In this document: one piece after another, positions 31,549-39,557 of the stretch
Layout of the letters: the number at the start of each line of letters is the position of its first letter
How positions within the stretch are numbered: the stretch's first letter is position 1
Assembly: GCA_031279555.1 (NCBI GenBank)
Contig: JAITIK010000099.1
Coordinates: 1 to 42,677, forward strand
Direction: 5' to 3'
Origin: Treponema sp.
Lineage (GTDB): Bacteria; Spirochaetota; Spirochaetia; Treponematales; Breznakiellaceae
Length of the DNA: 42,677 bases
Made by a program: the position numbers and the translations under genes
Notes under the pieces: generated by a model
Told to the model about the DNA's origin: nothing
What the model saw: the letters and a program-made list of their open reading frames with translations, nothing else
Databases searched by the model: none

Positions 31549-33516
31549 TCAATGATACATTCTCATACTGAACTCTGTTTCAAATCGTTCGTCTGGTCCT
31601 AGCGAGACTTGTTTGATCGGCATGATGTTGGTCGATTGGTACATATCAATCATTTCGCCTTCAATAGAACATGGCGTTCTTACCGGCAATATATAGGCGT
31701 CAAAAAGTTTGTCCGAAGCGATGATGATAATCACTTCGTTTTTTATATCTTGAAATTTGACGCCCTGAACATGTTCAACCACTTCTCCAATACTAATAGT
31801 TTCTTTTATATCGGTATTGAGTTTATAAATCCGCAGGAAAGCGTCTCCCTCGCCGGGAAAAGAAAGATCAACGCTGGGGATAAACGTAAATGTTTCATTG
31901 TTCGCCCCCCTATTGACAAGCGTATAATGAATGGAAAGGACGCTTTTTTTTAGCTGATACGTTTTTTCTATTTCTATGTTCCCGTAAGGAACGGCGGCAT
32001 TGACCGGAAGCCTGAAGCTGAGCTTTCCATGCGTCTTGTCCATTTCCAACACTTCAAAGATTTCATTTTTGCAGAAACGAAAGGCGTTCTCGCCAGGACC
32101 GCCTTCCAAGAAGCCTGTTTGCGCGGTCTGCATCTTTATCTCGCTGATACGGTCGGCGAAGGTCGCTTCAAAAATTTCACGGGGGGCGAGAATATCCGTC
32201 CACGAAGCCCGTTTGCAGGGGGGTGTTTCGGCGGAGAGGGAGAAAGTATCCAAATAGTTCCACGACTTTGGCAGGTAATCCAATTCAAAAATATCCGCGC
32301 CCACTGTTTTAATATAGCAATTAATGTTTTCTTCCTGAAAAAGATATTCTTCCTTCCCGTCCAAATCAAAGTCAAACGCCATAAGAGAAGGGATGAATGT
32401 CCCTTTCTCCCGGCTTATTTTTTCCGCTTCAAGCAACGCCCGGTAAGCCGCCTTGCGCACCGAGCGCCGGTAAATGCCGCCGCATGAGGTCGGGCAGAAT
32501 GTGTCATAACCCTGCGCTTTCCAAAGCTCTTCTCTCGCGGTGCGTTTTCGTGATTTATCCCCATGAAGCTGGTTGATAAGGACATTCGTGAACATCATCT
32601 TTGAATATAAATAATTAGCCTCAGGATAGTCAATCAGTGACTGCCGCGGCAAGTCGAATTGCCGCTTCAACTGCCTGCGCCGTGTGTATTCCGGTTGCGA
32701 AGATAAACTTAAACATGGAGGAAAATACGCCTTTTTGAGACCAGCCAGGGTATTGTAGATTTTGAACGGAGCGGTGAAGTTGACGCTCTTTTCAAAACGG
32801 AAAATATCCTCAAAAAATATCTGATACGTAATATCCGGCGCTTGCTCGGTGATCTCCATAAAAACCTGTTCGGGAAATACGCAGAGTATGGAGTTTTCAT
32901 CCGTATTTGGTTGAGCAAGAAGGTTTTCCACGACAAGCGAAGCTCGCTGCTGGGCAAACAGCGCGTTGAGTCTCGTTGATATGGGAAACACGGTGAGTAT
33001 TTTTCCTTGATCTTCGGTGATGCACGGAGCGTTGTCAGGCAACCCTGACAGAGAAAATTGCTCCCCGTTAAGAAATGTATAGAGCATACCGCAGTTGTTC
33101 AGGACGCTGACGAGGTTTTGCTCCCACGCAAACGCCGGCAATCTACAGCCCAATGGTCGTTTGCCAAACTGCTTGCGAAGATAGGTTGTCAGCAACTCAA
33201 TTTGACCGATCTTGTCAGACGGCGGGATCAAGGGAAACATAGGCTCGTAAAACCCGCCCCCCAATAATTCAATCTGTTTTCTGGAGATCATCTCCGCCAG
33301 AAGCATAAGAAATTCAGGATGCGCCCGTTCCAGCCAGTAGAGAAGAACCCCGGAATAATGCAAAACAGCCGGAATTTGAGGATATTTATTTAATGTTGAA
33401 ATAAACGGTCTGAGTTTTACCCGATAATTTTTTTCAAATTCATCATCGGTTGTTCCAAAAGGAAGGTGATTGTGCGAACCTAGGATGAAATTGACCCGTT
33501 CTTTCATTTTTTTCAT
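31549..33516 (-). CDS. GH57-family protein, catalytic acid apparently missing
   Basis: A 655-aa protein with the layout of GH57 4-alpha-glucanotransferase/alpha-amylase plus C-terminal beta domains (DUF1925/DUF1926-like). The N-terminal barrel has ILGSHNHLPFG, HYSGVLLYWLE and IELLGGGFYEPMFPLIPPSDK, with E91 matching the known nucleophile. The region that should carry the acid/base Asp (usually a VLxDDGEKFG strand) instead reads SILCVFPEQVFMEI (209-222), with no Asp-Asp-Gly. It may be inactive or changed in function. The DUF1926-like part spans about 380-655. AGGAG lies five bases before the ATG. It follows the rnfA-like gene by 41 bases. Confidence 0.82.
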   Translation of the reverse strand: MKKMKERVNFILGSHNHLPFGTTDDEFEKNYRVKLRPFISTLNKYPQIPAVLHYSGVLLYWLERAHPEFLMLLAEMISRKQIELLGGGFYEPMFPLIPPSDKIGQIELLTTYLRKQFGKRPLGCRLPAFAWEQNLVSVLNNCGMLYTFLNGEQFSLSGLPDNAPCITEDQGKILTVFPISTRLNALFAQQRASLVVENLLAQPNTDENSILCVFPEQVFMEITEQAPDITYQIFFEDIFRFEKSVNFTAPFKIYNTLAGLKKAYFPPCLSLSSQPEYTRRRQLKRQFDLPRQSLIDYPEANYLYSKMMFTNVLINQLHGDKSRKRTAREELWKAQGYDTFCPTSCGGIYRRSVRKAAYRALLEAEKISREKGTFIPSLMAFDFDLDGKEEYLFQEENINCYIKTVGADIFELDYLPKSWNYLDTFSLSAETPPCKRASWTDILAPREIFEATFADRISEIKMQTAQTGFLEGGPGENAFRFCKNEIFEVLEMDKTHGKLSFRLPVNAAVPYGNIEIEKTYQLKKSVLSIHYTLVNRGANNETFTFIPSVDLSFPGEGDAFLRIYKLNTDIKETISIGEVVEHVQGVKFQDIKNEVIIIIASDKLFDAYILPVRTPCSIEGEMIDMYQSTNIMPIKQVSLGPDERFETEFSMRMYH

Positions 33517-33557
33517 TGTTCTCCTAACTATTCGGCTGAAACCGGCTTACGTTGAGA

Positions 33558-34142
33558 TCACTTCGCGCTTAAAGCGATTAACAGAATTGCCGCAGTTGAA
33601 CTAAAAATAATTGATAAAAATCCCATGGATATAAGACGCAAGGGCTTTCCCCGTAAGAATACGGGTATAATCTCAAAAGAAGATCGTTTTTGAATCTCAT
33701 CCAGTAAGAAGATCGAAAACAGAACTCCCAAAGAAAAATTGAATGAAACAACAAAAGCCTCAACTATGGTTGAAGCTATGTGCAGCGTAAGCATCAGCGC
33801 CGTAAAAGCAAGCCCATTGTAAGCCGTCGCCGCGTTGAACAACTTCTTTTGAGGAACAATCTTCGGGATAAAACGGCTTGCGGCGAGTTCAAGCGTCCAA
33901 CAAGAAAGCATGGAGAAAGGAAATAAAAGAAAATACTTAAAGAGAATGGAAGAAAACGGCGTGACAACATAAAAGAACAAAGCCCAGAGCGCAAAAACCG
34001 TTATAAACAACACCCCAGCCTGAAAAAAAGGCAATGGGCGTACGGCATCGTTTTCCGGCATCTCCTCGATTCCCAATCCAAATTGGATTATCAGATTGAG
34101 AGAAATGCTTGCGAAAAGCGCCGCCGATACTAAAGCCGTCAT
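33558..34142 (-). CDS. rnfA: RnfA/NqrE-like membrane subunit, cysteines missing
   Basis: A 194-aa protein with about six membrane segments, in the position of RnfA after RnfE. Its start (LVSAALFASISLNLIIQFGLGIEE) follows the RnfA plan, but the family's GIC is GIE at 24-26 and the second conserved TTNCAVLG is NAATAYNGLA (103-112). The only cysteine is C81. The loop DEIQKRSSFEIIPVFLRGKPLRLISMGFLS matches the RnfA IRERLELADVPKAFRGFPIALI region in spacing. In canonical complexes RnfA and RnfE jointly hold a [2Fe-2S] cluster in the membrane; this subunit could not supply its two ligands. The start overlaps the rnfE-like stop by one base, with GGAGGAG upstream. Confidence 0.62.
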   Translation of the reverse strand: MTALVSAALFASISLNLIIQFGLGIEEMPENDAVRPLPFFQAGVLFITVFALWALFFYVVTPFSSILFKYFLLFPFSMLSCWTLELAASRFIPKIVPQKKLFNAATAYNGLAFTALMLTLHIASTIVEAFVVSFNFSLGVLFSIFLLDEIQKRSSFEIIPVFLRGKPLRLISMGFLSIIFSSTAAILLIALSAK

Positions 34143-34768
34143 TATACGCTCCTCCTTAAACGTTTTATAATTATATGAAACAACGCCGTCATGTATCCCA
34201 GCAAGAGAAGCGCGCCGGAAGACACCGCCAATATCCGCAACGGAAAGAATTCCGTATTGCTGGAAGCGTTAAACAATTCGATAAATCCCTGCGCGCCGCC
34301 CGGAAATGAAAGCGCCATGAAACCTAATGGCTCCCTGACAAGGGAAAGCGCGATAATGATGCTCCCCGTTACGCATGCGTGTCTCAACATTTCAATTGCC
34401 GCATCGTATGCGTTAAGCGAATCCAGTTTCTCAAGAGGAAAAATCCCAATAAAACAAACTGGAACCAGCAATGTAACGTACAAAAGCTCTAGTGTCAACA
34501 GCGGACTTATAAACCAGAGAACAAAGAGAAAAAAAACTGCAATGAGACTGGAAAGAAACCCTACAACGATGCCCCGCCCTTCCTGCGGCAATACCGGCCT
34601 TGCCGCAAAGACCGCCACTGCGGTTACGACATACACCCACACAAGGGCGATAGCGACCACAATGGCAAACGACAACCGGCTTGAAGAGAAAAGCAACAGT
34701 CCCATGCACGTCAACGTAAAAAGGGGGTTGCGTGTATTAAAAAAAATCTGAAGCGCATTTTTTGTCAT
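34142..34768 (-). CDS. rnfE: RnfE/NqrD-like membrane subunit
   Basis: A 208-aa protein with about six membrane segments. The N-terminus (NTRNPLFTLTCMGLLLFSSS) fits the NPILVLGLGLC start of RnfE, with C21 in the expected place, and the second conserved cysteine fits VPVCFIGIF (C105). The loop REPLGFMALSFPGG matches the family's REFLGSG loop. Thus this subunit keeps its two predicted [2Fe-2S] ligands, unlike its RnfA-like partner. Its start overlaps the preceding gene by four bases (34765-34768), and its stop overlaps the next start. Sequence divergence is high, so the call rests on order plus these motifs. Confidence 0.68.
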   Translation of the reverse strand: MTKNALQIFFNTRNPLFTLTCMGLLLFSSSRLSFAIVVAIALVWVYVVTAVAVFAARPVLPQEGRGIVVGFLSSLIAVFFLFVLWFISPLLTLELLYVTLLVPVCFIGIFPLEKLDSLNAYDAAIEMLRHACVTGSIIIALSLVREPLGFMALSFPGGAQGFIELFNASSNTEFFPLRILAVSSGALLLLGYMTALFHIIIKRLRRSV

Positions 34769-35184
34769 GGCAATATCTCCTTTTCAATACGCCTACGATA
34801 AATGTCAATTTCTCCCTGGTGAATATACGGGAAAACCGCCCTTGCATGATTGTTCAGCGGAAGGATCTCAATTTCTCCGGCGTTTTCGCCGGCAGCCGGG
34901 ATAAACGCTATGCATGGAACCAAGATGCCATTGTCGAAAATGGAAAAAAGGAGGGCTTTGCCTTCCATTTTACCGTTCGCGCCGGCAAACCGGTACCAAT
35001 TTCCCAACGATGTTCTGCCAAGAAGATTTTTTTCGACACGCCGCGTCTCTTCCGTCTGCGAAAGCGTCTTATTCACCGCCTGTATAAACATATCGCCTTG
35101 TAGGAATCGGGTTAAAAAAAACAAAAGCCACCCGAAAAAGAGCGCCCCAACTATCCAAGCAACTACGATGCCAGTATTTTTCAC
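34765..35184 (-). CDS. rnfG: short RnfG-position protein without FMN site
   Basis: A 139-aa protein between the RnfD- and RnfE-like genes, where rnfG normally lies. It has one N-terminal membrane segment (IVVAWIVGALFFGWLLFFL, about 6-24) and an external part with WYRFAGANGKMEGKALLF and FDNGILVPCIAFIPA. RnfG is usually about 190 aa with an SGAT-x-S/T motif to which FMN is attached; none is present here. It may be a shrunken RnfG that lost its FMN domain, or an unrelated protein. The separate FMN_bind lipoprotein at 12742-13089 could fill the role. Overlaps both neighbours by four bases. Confidence 0.45.
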   Translation of the reverse strand: MKNTGIVVAWIVGALFFGWLLFFLTRFLQGDMFIQAVNKTLSQTEETRRVEKNLLGRTSLGNWYRFAGANGKMEGKALLFSIFDNGILVPCIAFIPAAGENAGEIEILPLNNHARAVFPYIHQGEIDIYRRRIEKEILP

Positions 35185-36143
35185 AGCGCGATCCTCCGTC
35201 TTGCATACAGAACCCGGCTCTCAATACCCCGGACAATGGGAACCAGCGCGTTCAACAGAGCCGCCGCAAAAAATGCGCCATACAGTTCCCCGCCTAAATA
35301 TCTGAAGATAAAGGTGAAAACAGCCGTTATAAACGCGACAATTAACGCCCCTTGCGTTGATTTTGGCCCGGTAACCGGTTCCGGCGTCAGAAAAAACGCC
35401 GTTACTAATGTTCCGCCCGACAGAAATCCGCTTAAAATGTCGCCCGCGCCAAAACCGCCGCCAACGGGCAACGCGCCGAAAAGCCGTATCAGCAGTCCAT
35501 ATCCCACTAGGTAGACAACGGGCGTCCACACGCGGCTCGCCTGAGACGACAGAAGGAGACTAGTCCCCACAAGGAGCGCCAACACCCCCCTGTCCGCAAT
35601 GACGCCTGCGCCGGTTGCGTTAAAAAGCGTTATATAACCATCGGGCAGTTCAGAGCTGAAAGCCGAGAACACGGTCTTGTTCAAGAAATCGGTGACAACG
35701 CCGTCAAAAACCCCGTTCCCCGTAGCCGCCGCGCTTCCCAAAGCCTGTTCGTATGCGGGACGCCACGTAAAACGGATAAAAAGCCAGCCGCCTATCGCGG
35801 GGTTCAGCCAGTTGGAGCCGAGCCCGCCAAAACTGTATTTAACAACGATCATGGCGAAAACCACGCCTATCGCCGCATATACGGGGCTGATGTGGTTCGG
35901 CAACATCAAGGTCAATACCAGAGCCGATGTAATGGCGCTGCCATCCTTGATCATCGCGGCTTTTTCGGTTCTGAAATAGATGATGAACTCGCAGAAAAAC
36001 GCTGCGAGCGACACGGTCACCGCTATAATAAACGACAAGAAGGTATCCGTGATGGAAGACTGCATGATCGCCATAAAAGCGGCTAGACTTACCAGCCACA
36101 TCCTGCTCGCGGTGGGACGGGAAAGATTTATCTGCGGTCTCAT
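35181..36143 (-). CDS. rnfD: RnfD/NqrB-like membrane subunit
   Basis: A 320-aa polytopic protein with the RnfD plan: MRPQINLSRPTASRMWLVSLAA start, then membrane helices, GSAITSALVLTLMLPNHISPVYAAIGVVFAMIVVKYSFGGLGSNWLNPA (the family's highly conserved G-x-G-x-N-x-F/W-N-P segment; here shown in part GGLGSNWLNPA), and a C-terminal GDILSGFLSGGTLVTAFFLTPEPVTGP. The FMN-bearing [S/T]GAT-x-[S/T] motif expected between the NPA segment and the next helix is not visible; the nearest match is FDGVVTDFL. The start at 36143 overlaps the rnfC-like stop (ATGA); a longer frame from 36260 is only overlap with rnfC. Confidence 0.82.
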   Translation of the reverse strand: MRPQINLSRPTASRMWLVSLAAFMAIMQSSITDTFLSFIIAVTVSLAAFFCEFIIYFRTEKAAMIKDGSAITSALVLTLMLPNHISPVYAAIGVVFAMIVVKYSFGGLGSNWLNPAIGGWLFIRFTWRPAYEQALGSAAATGNGVFDGVVTDFLNKTVFSAFSSELPDGYITLFNATGAGVIADRGVLALLVGTSLLLSSQASRVWTPVVYLVGYGLLIRLFGALPVGGGFGAGDILSGFLSGGTLVTAFFLTPEPVTGPKSTQGALIVAFITAVFTFIFRYLGGELYGAFFAAALLNALVPIVRGIESRVLYARRRIAL

Positions 36144-37456
36144 ATATGCGACTCCTTGGCGGATGTATAGATGGTCGTACTGATGGGCAACCGCGAAGGG
36201 CAGACCACTTCGCAACATCCGCATCCGTGGCACTCTAACACAGCCGGATGATCGGGACAACAGGTGATCCGCTTGTACAACAATTCGGGATCAAGCCCGG
36301 TGGGGCAGACCGCGCGGCATTCGCCGCAATCAATGCAGCTTCTCGAAACCGCGCCGCCGACATCTTTTTCCAAAAGCGCCAACGCCGCGTAACTTGTTTT
36401 CGTCACCGGTTCGTCAAGATCAAGCGCGGCGCGCCCCGCTAAGGGCGACCCTATCACTATCCGTGCGGGAGGGGCAGTGAGTCCGCCGCACTGCTCAAAA
36501 AGATCGCGCAACCGCGTCCCTATACGCGCCTTGAACACCTTGGGCGTTTTCACCGCGGATCCGCCTACGGCAATATACCTGTCCAGTATGGGCTTGTGGA
36601 GTTTCACCGCGTCATGTATCGCTGATAATGTAGAAGGGCTTATCATAAAAAGGTTCCCCAATACAACGTTTTCTTTTTTTTCATACTCCCGCAGCACCAA
36701 TTCAAGCTCCCGCTGGTTGTGTTGAGGGTATCTGTTCCCCACAGGGACTACCGCTATGGGAGTTGGGATCGAGTGCAAATTTTGCAGGGTTTTTACTGTT
36801 TTTTGTATGTTGCCTATAAGCCGCTTTTCCGTATGCGAAACGGCGTATACGATGTTTTTCGCATCACATGCCTTTGCGGTGATAAAGCCGCCTTCAACAA
36901 TCTCCTTGATCCGCTCCTCGCAGATCGCCTTGTCTGCGGCAAGCCACGGATCGTCAAACACACATCGAATCACCAATGAGATCGCCTCTTTCCCTATGTT
37001 AAGAGCGTTCAGAATGTCAGATACTGGCTTTCCCCCCGCATCCAATTCAACTATACCATACTCCGCTATGAGCCGTTGCAATTCAAACGGCGGCAGATCG
37101 CTCCATGGGTATACAGCTTCCTTCTTCCCCAACCGCTCGAAACTTCCTTCCATACGGATAACAAGGGCGTCATTGGCGACGCCTTCTACGGTTTTCCACG
37201 AAGCCATACGCACAACTTTTCCTGGCACCGTCGCATGAATATTTGCGGATCCCGGACCCTGGCCGCGCCCTATCAACATGCCTTCTTTGACGTATTCTCC
37301 AATGAACACAACGGGATACGCCTTGTTTCCCGTATGCTGGATCAAGGGTATTACCGAAAATACCGGTAAAAACGCCGTCTCTATTGACGCGCTGCGCGGC
37401 GCATAGGGATCTTCAAAAACAAAACCTCCACGAGGAAATGAATACATCCTTCTCAT
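36140..37456 (-). CDS. rnfC: RnfC-like iron-sulphur subunit, NADH/FMN loop altered
   Basis: A 438-aa protein. The N-terminal RnfC domain is clear (YSFPRGGFVFEDP, IPLIQHTGNKAYPVVFIGEYV, GPGSANIHATVPGKV). The C-terminus holds two 4Fe-4S motifs, CIDCGECRAVCP (near 372) and CHGCGCCEVVCP (near 411). Between them and the N-terminus, the glycine-rich loop expected as GLGGAGFPTHVK reads ELDAGGKPVSDI, and the NAAECEPYLTAD motif reads IRCVFDDPWLAAD. These sites bind FMN and NADH in other RnfC/Nuo51-like proteins, so NADH use is doubtful. The start at 37456 overlaps the upstream gene by four bases. Confidence 0.85.
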   Translation of the reverse strand: MRRMYSFPRGGFVFEDPYAPRSASIETAFLPVFSVIPLIQHTGNKAYPVVFIGEYVKEGMLIGRGQGPGSANIHATVPGKVVRMASWKTVEGVANDALVIRMEGSFERLGKKEAVYPWSDLPPFELQRLIAEYGIVELDAGGKPVSDILNALNIGKEAISLVIRCVFDDPWLAADKAICEERIKEIVEGGFITAKACDAKNIVYAVSHTEKRLIGNIQKTVKTLQNLHSIPTPIAVVPVGNRYPQHNQRELELVLREYEKKENVVLGNLFMISPSTLSAIHDAVKLHKPILDRYIAVGGSAVKTPKVFKARIGTRLRDLFEQCGGLTAPPARIVIGSPLAGRAALDLDEPVTKTSYAALALLEKDVGGAVSRSCIDCGECRAVCPTGLDPELLYKRITCCPDHPAVLECHGCGCCEVVCPSRLPISTTIYTSAKESHI

Positions 37457-39039
37457 GCCGCTATCCGTTTACGGAACAAATTCCATTTCTCGCTATATAT
37501 TAGCATATTCTTTTTCCTGCACCTTTTTTGGCCAATATTAAACAACGCAAGAATACACGGCAAGATGAGCGAGGCTATGGGAAGCATGTCTCGCGCCTCA
37601 ATACCGGTCTTTACACTATTTTGTTCATTATGCTCTGATTCACTTAAAAAATCCATAAGGTTCTCCAGTGGAAACCGTGAAAATTGATCAAAATCGCCGA
37701 CATTTTTTTCTTGAACGCTGCTGGAAGCGCCGCCATAGCCTTTTGTTCCCGCTATGAGGCCGTCATCTCCGAGTTGATACTGGAAATAGCCGCCGCCAGT
37801 TCCTGTTTCCCAATCTTCTCCAAGAGGAGTAAACGAAAACGAAGTTTGAAAAGCGAGATGCGCTTCATAATCATCCGCTTGAATCAGATGGTCTTTCAGA
37901 TAACCGGAAGGCTCGCAGTACGCAGTCAGCCCCAATGCTCCGGGCAACGCCAAAGCCAGAAAAGCCGCAAGGGTAAAGGGAATGACAGCGCGGGTAAACA
38001 GCGGCGCTTTTGCGATGCTTCCAATAATTGGCACCGGCGTGAACCTAATGTGATCTTGTGAGCCGCCCCTGTTCGATTCCGCCCACACAACGAGCGTCAG
38101 AACAATGCAACTGCATCCAAAAACAGCCCCTTCAAACCCAAGAGATACGTTGTTAAGCCTCCCGATATATACATACATGCCGCCAAGCAAAAGGAGCGAA
38201 ACGGTGGGAAGCAGAATGTCAATCGGCTTTACACCTTGCAGCCGGCGGCTCTGCACAGTACCGTCCGCCGTAGGCTTGATATTCAGCGTTATACTTTTAA
38301 CGGGATGAAAAAAATACGTCAAACGCGCCCAAATCGTTTTTTTTGCGTCTCCGTACCGTTTCGCCACGAATAACGCCCGCAACGGAGTCGTGATAACGCT
38401 CATCATAACTAACGCAATCGCCGAAAGCGCCAGTCCTGCGGAGCCGATAAACGCAAAACCCGCGAAAAGCGGCGCAAGCGCAAGAGTAACCACCGGGCGG
38501 CCTGACACCAACACCGCCAAGAACGATGCGGCGGCGAACAGCAGAACGTAAAACGACATGGGTTTGTCATAGCCCAAAAACTCAACGGAAAAAGGAATGT
38601 CGTCAAGCGCTTCCTCAAAAGCCGCTTGTATGTTCTGGACGCCACGGTTGTTCGCTTCAACCGAAAGCGGGACAAAAAACAACCGCTTGTCGCCCCTAAC
38701 AAAAAACGCCTTGAGTTTTTCGGCGTATCCATCACGCCTCGGATCAAAATTTTCTAAGCGTCCCTCCCATGCGTCTAAAGAAATCTCTTCCAACTCGCCG
38801 AAATTATCCAAAAAAACCGTTTGCGTTGACTCCGAAATATAGCCGCCGCCGAAGTTGGTCTGTGAAAGGCGTTCTCCGATCTCCCTGTCTGAGTGCGAGG
38901 CGTCAAACGTCAGCGCCGCGTACCCATCGCTTCCTTCATGCGGCATAATTTTTTCCGCCGCTCTAAAAAGAAGCGCCGCAAAGCCCAAGGAACAGAGCGC
39001 GATTAAGACGGCAGGGATGATCCGCGATTTCAAAGACAT
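37453..39039 (-). CDS. unknown polytopic membrane protein coupled to rnfC
   Basis: A 528-aa protein that I do not recognise. It has an N-terminal hydrophobic segment (IIPAVLIALCSLGFAALLF, about 7-25), an exported domain to about 160 with acidic FDASHSDREIGE, at least five membrane segments between about 162 and 240 and between 283 and 390, a second exported domain (about 390-490) with glycine-rich GTGGGYFQYQLGDDGL, and a last segment near 492-505 followed by a basic tail. There are very few cysteines and no cofactor motif. A four-base overlap with rnfC and an eight-base gap after the PAP2-like gene argue that it belongs to the complex or its assembly. Confidence 0.75.
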   Translation of the reverse strand: MSLKSRIIPAVLIALCSLGFAALLFRAAEKIMPHEGSDGYAALTFDASHSDREIGERLSQTNFGGGYISESTQTVFLDNFGELEEISLDAWEGRLENFDPRRDGYAEKLKAFFVRGDKRLFFVPLSVEANNRGVQNIQAAFEEALDDIPFSVEFLGYDKPMSFYVLLFAAASFLAVLVSGRPVVTLALAPLFAGFAFIGSAGLALSAIALVMMSVITTPLRALFVAKRYGDAKKTIWARLTYFFHPVKSITLNIKPTADGTVQSRRLQGVKPIDILLPTVSLLLLGGMYVYIGRLNNVSLGFEGAVFGCSCIVLTLVVWAESNRGGSQDHIRFTPVPIIGSIAKAPLFTRAVIPFTLAAFLALALPGALGLTAYCEPSGYLKDHLIQADDYEAHLAFQTSFSFTPLGEDWETGTGGGYFQYQLGDDGLIAGTKGYGGASSSVQEKNVGDFDQFSRFPLENLMDFLSESEHNEQNSVKTGIEARDMLPIASLILPCILALFNIGQKRCRKKNMLIYSEKWNLFRKRIAA

Positions 39040-39047
39040 GTTCTATC

Positions 39048-39557
39048 CTACAAAAAAACATACGCTGCGGCAATGAAAATGCCCAGCAAGCCGCCGACCA
39101 CCACTTCAAGCGGGGTGTGTCCGTGGACCTCTTTAACCGGATGGTATTCGACGCCTGTTTTTTCGGCGACCTTTTTTCCCAAAAAATTTAAGACATGCGC
39201 CTGTAAGCCGGAAGCGCGCCGCACCCCCATCGCGTCCCGTAAGACTATCAGGGCAAACCACAAGGAGATAATGAACACATTTGAACCGAGTCCTTCTTTG
39301 AAAGCGACTGAGGTTGTCATGGAGGTGACAAGCGCCGAATGACTTGAAGGCATGCCGCCCGTACGCCACGCAAGGGCTTCAAGCACTTCTTTCACCGTCT
39401 TTCTGCGCCTGCCAGACAACACCGCCACCGCCTTGATAAGCTGCGCAAAGAACCAGCTTGTAACCGGCGCGAGAAAGAGCGGGTTTTCAAAAAACGCCTT
39501 TACGGACGCAGAGTTTATAGACGACAATTTACCACTCTCCGAAACCGGCCATAACAT
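39048..39557 (-). CDS. divergent PAP2 family (DUF212/YuiD-like) membrane protein
   Basis: A 169-aa protein with four or so membrane segments. It matches the DUF212 family: NPLFLAPVTSWFFAQLIKAV, WRTGGMPSSHSALVTSMTTSV, VLRDAMGVRRASGLQA and the ending VKEVHGHTPLEVVVGGLLGI. GGMPSSHSA and HGHTPLEV are the phosphatase-like histidine sites of the PAP2 superfamily. A lipid-pyrophosphate or phosphatase role is possible but unproven. The ATG at 39557 overlaps the bglA stop by 29 bases with no good Shine-Dalgarno; a TTG at 39527 has GGAG nine bases upstream and may be the true start. Confidence 0.85.
   Translation of the reverse strand: MLWPVSESGKLSSINSASVKAFFENPLFLAPVTSWFFAQLIKAVAVLSGRRRKTVKEVLEALAWRTGGMPSSHSALVTSMTTSVAFKEGLGSNVFIISLWFALIVLRDAMGVRRASGLQAHVLNFLGKKVAEKTGVEYHPVKEVHGHTPLEVVVGGLLGIFIAAAYVFL

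Noticed and set aside
36143-36260. Longer N-terminus for the RnfD-like protein
   Set aside because: It would overlap rnfC by 120 bases and the extra residues are not RnfD-like; the four-base overlap start fits the operon.
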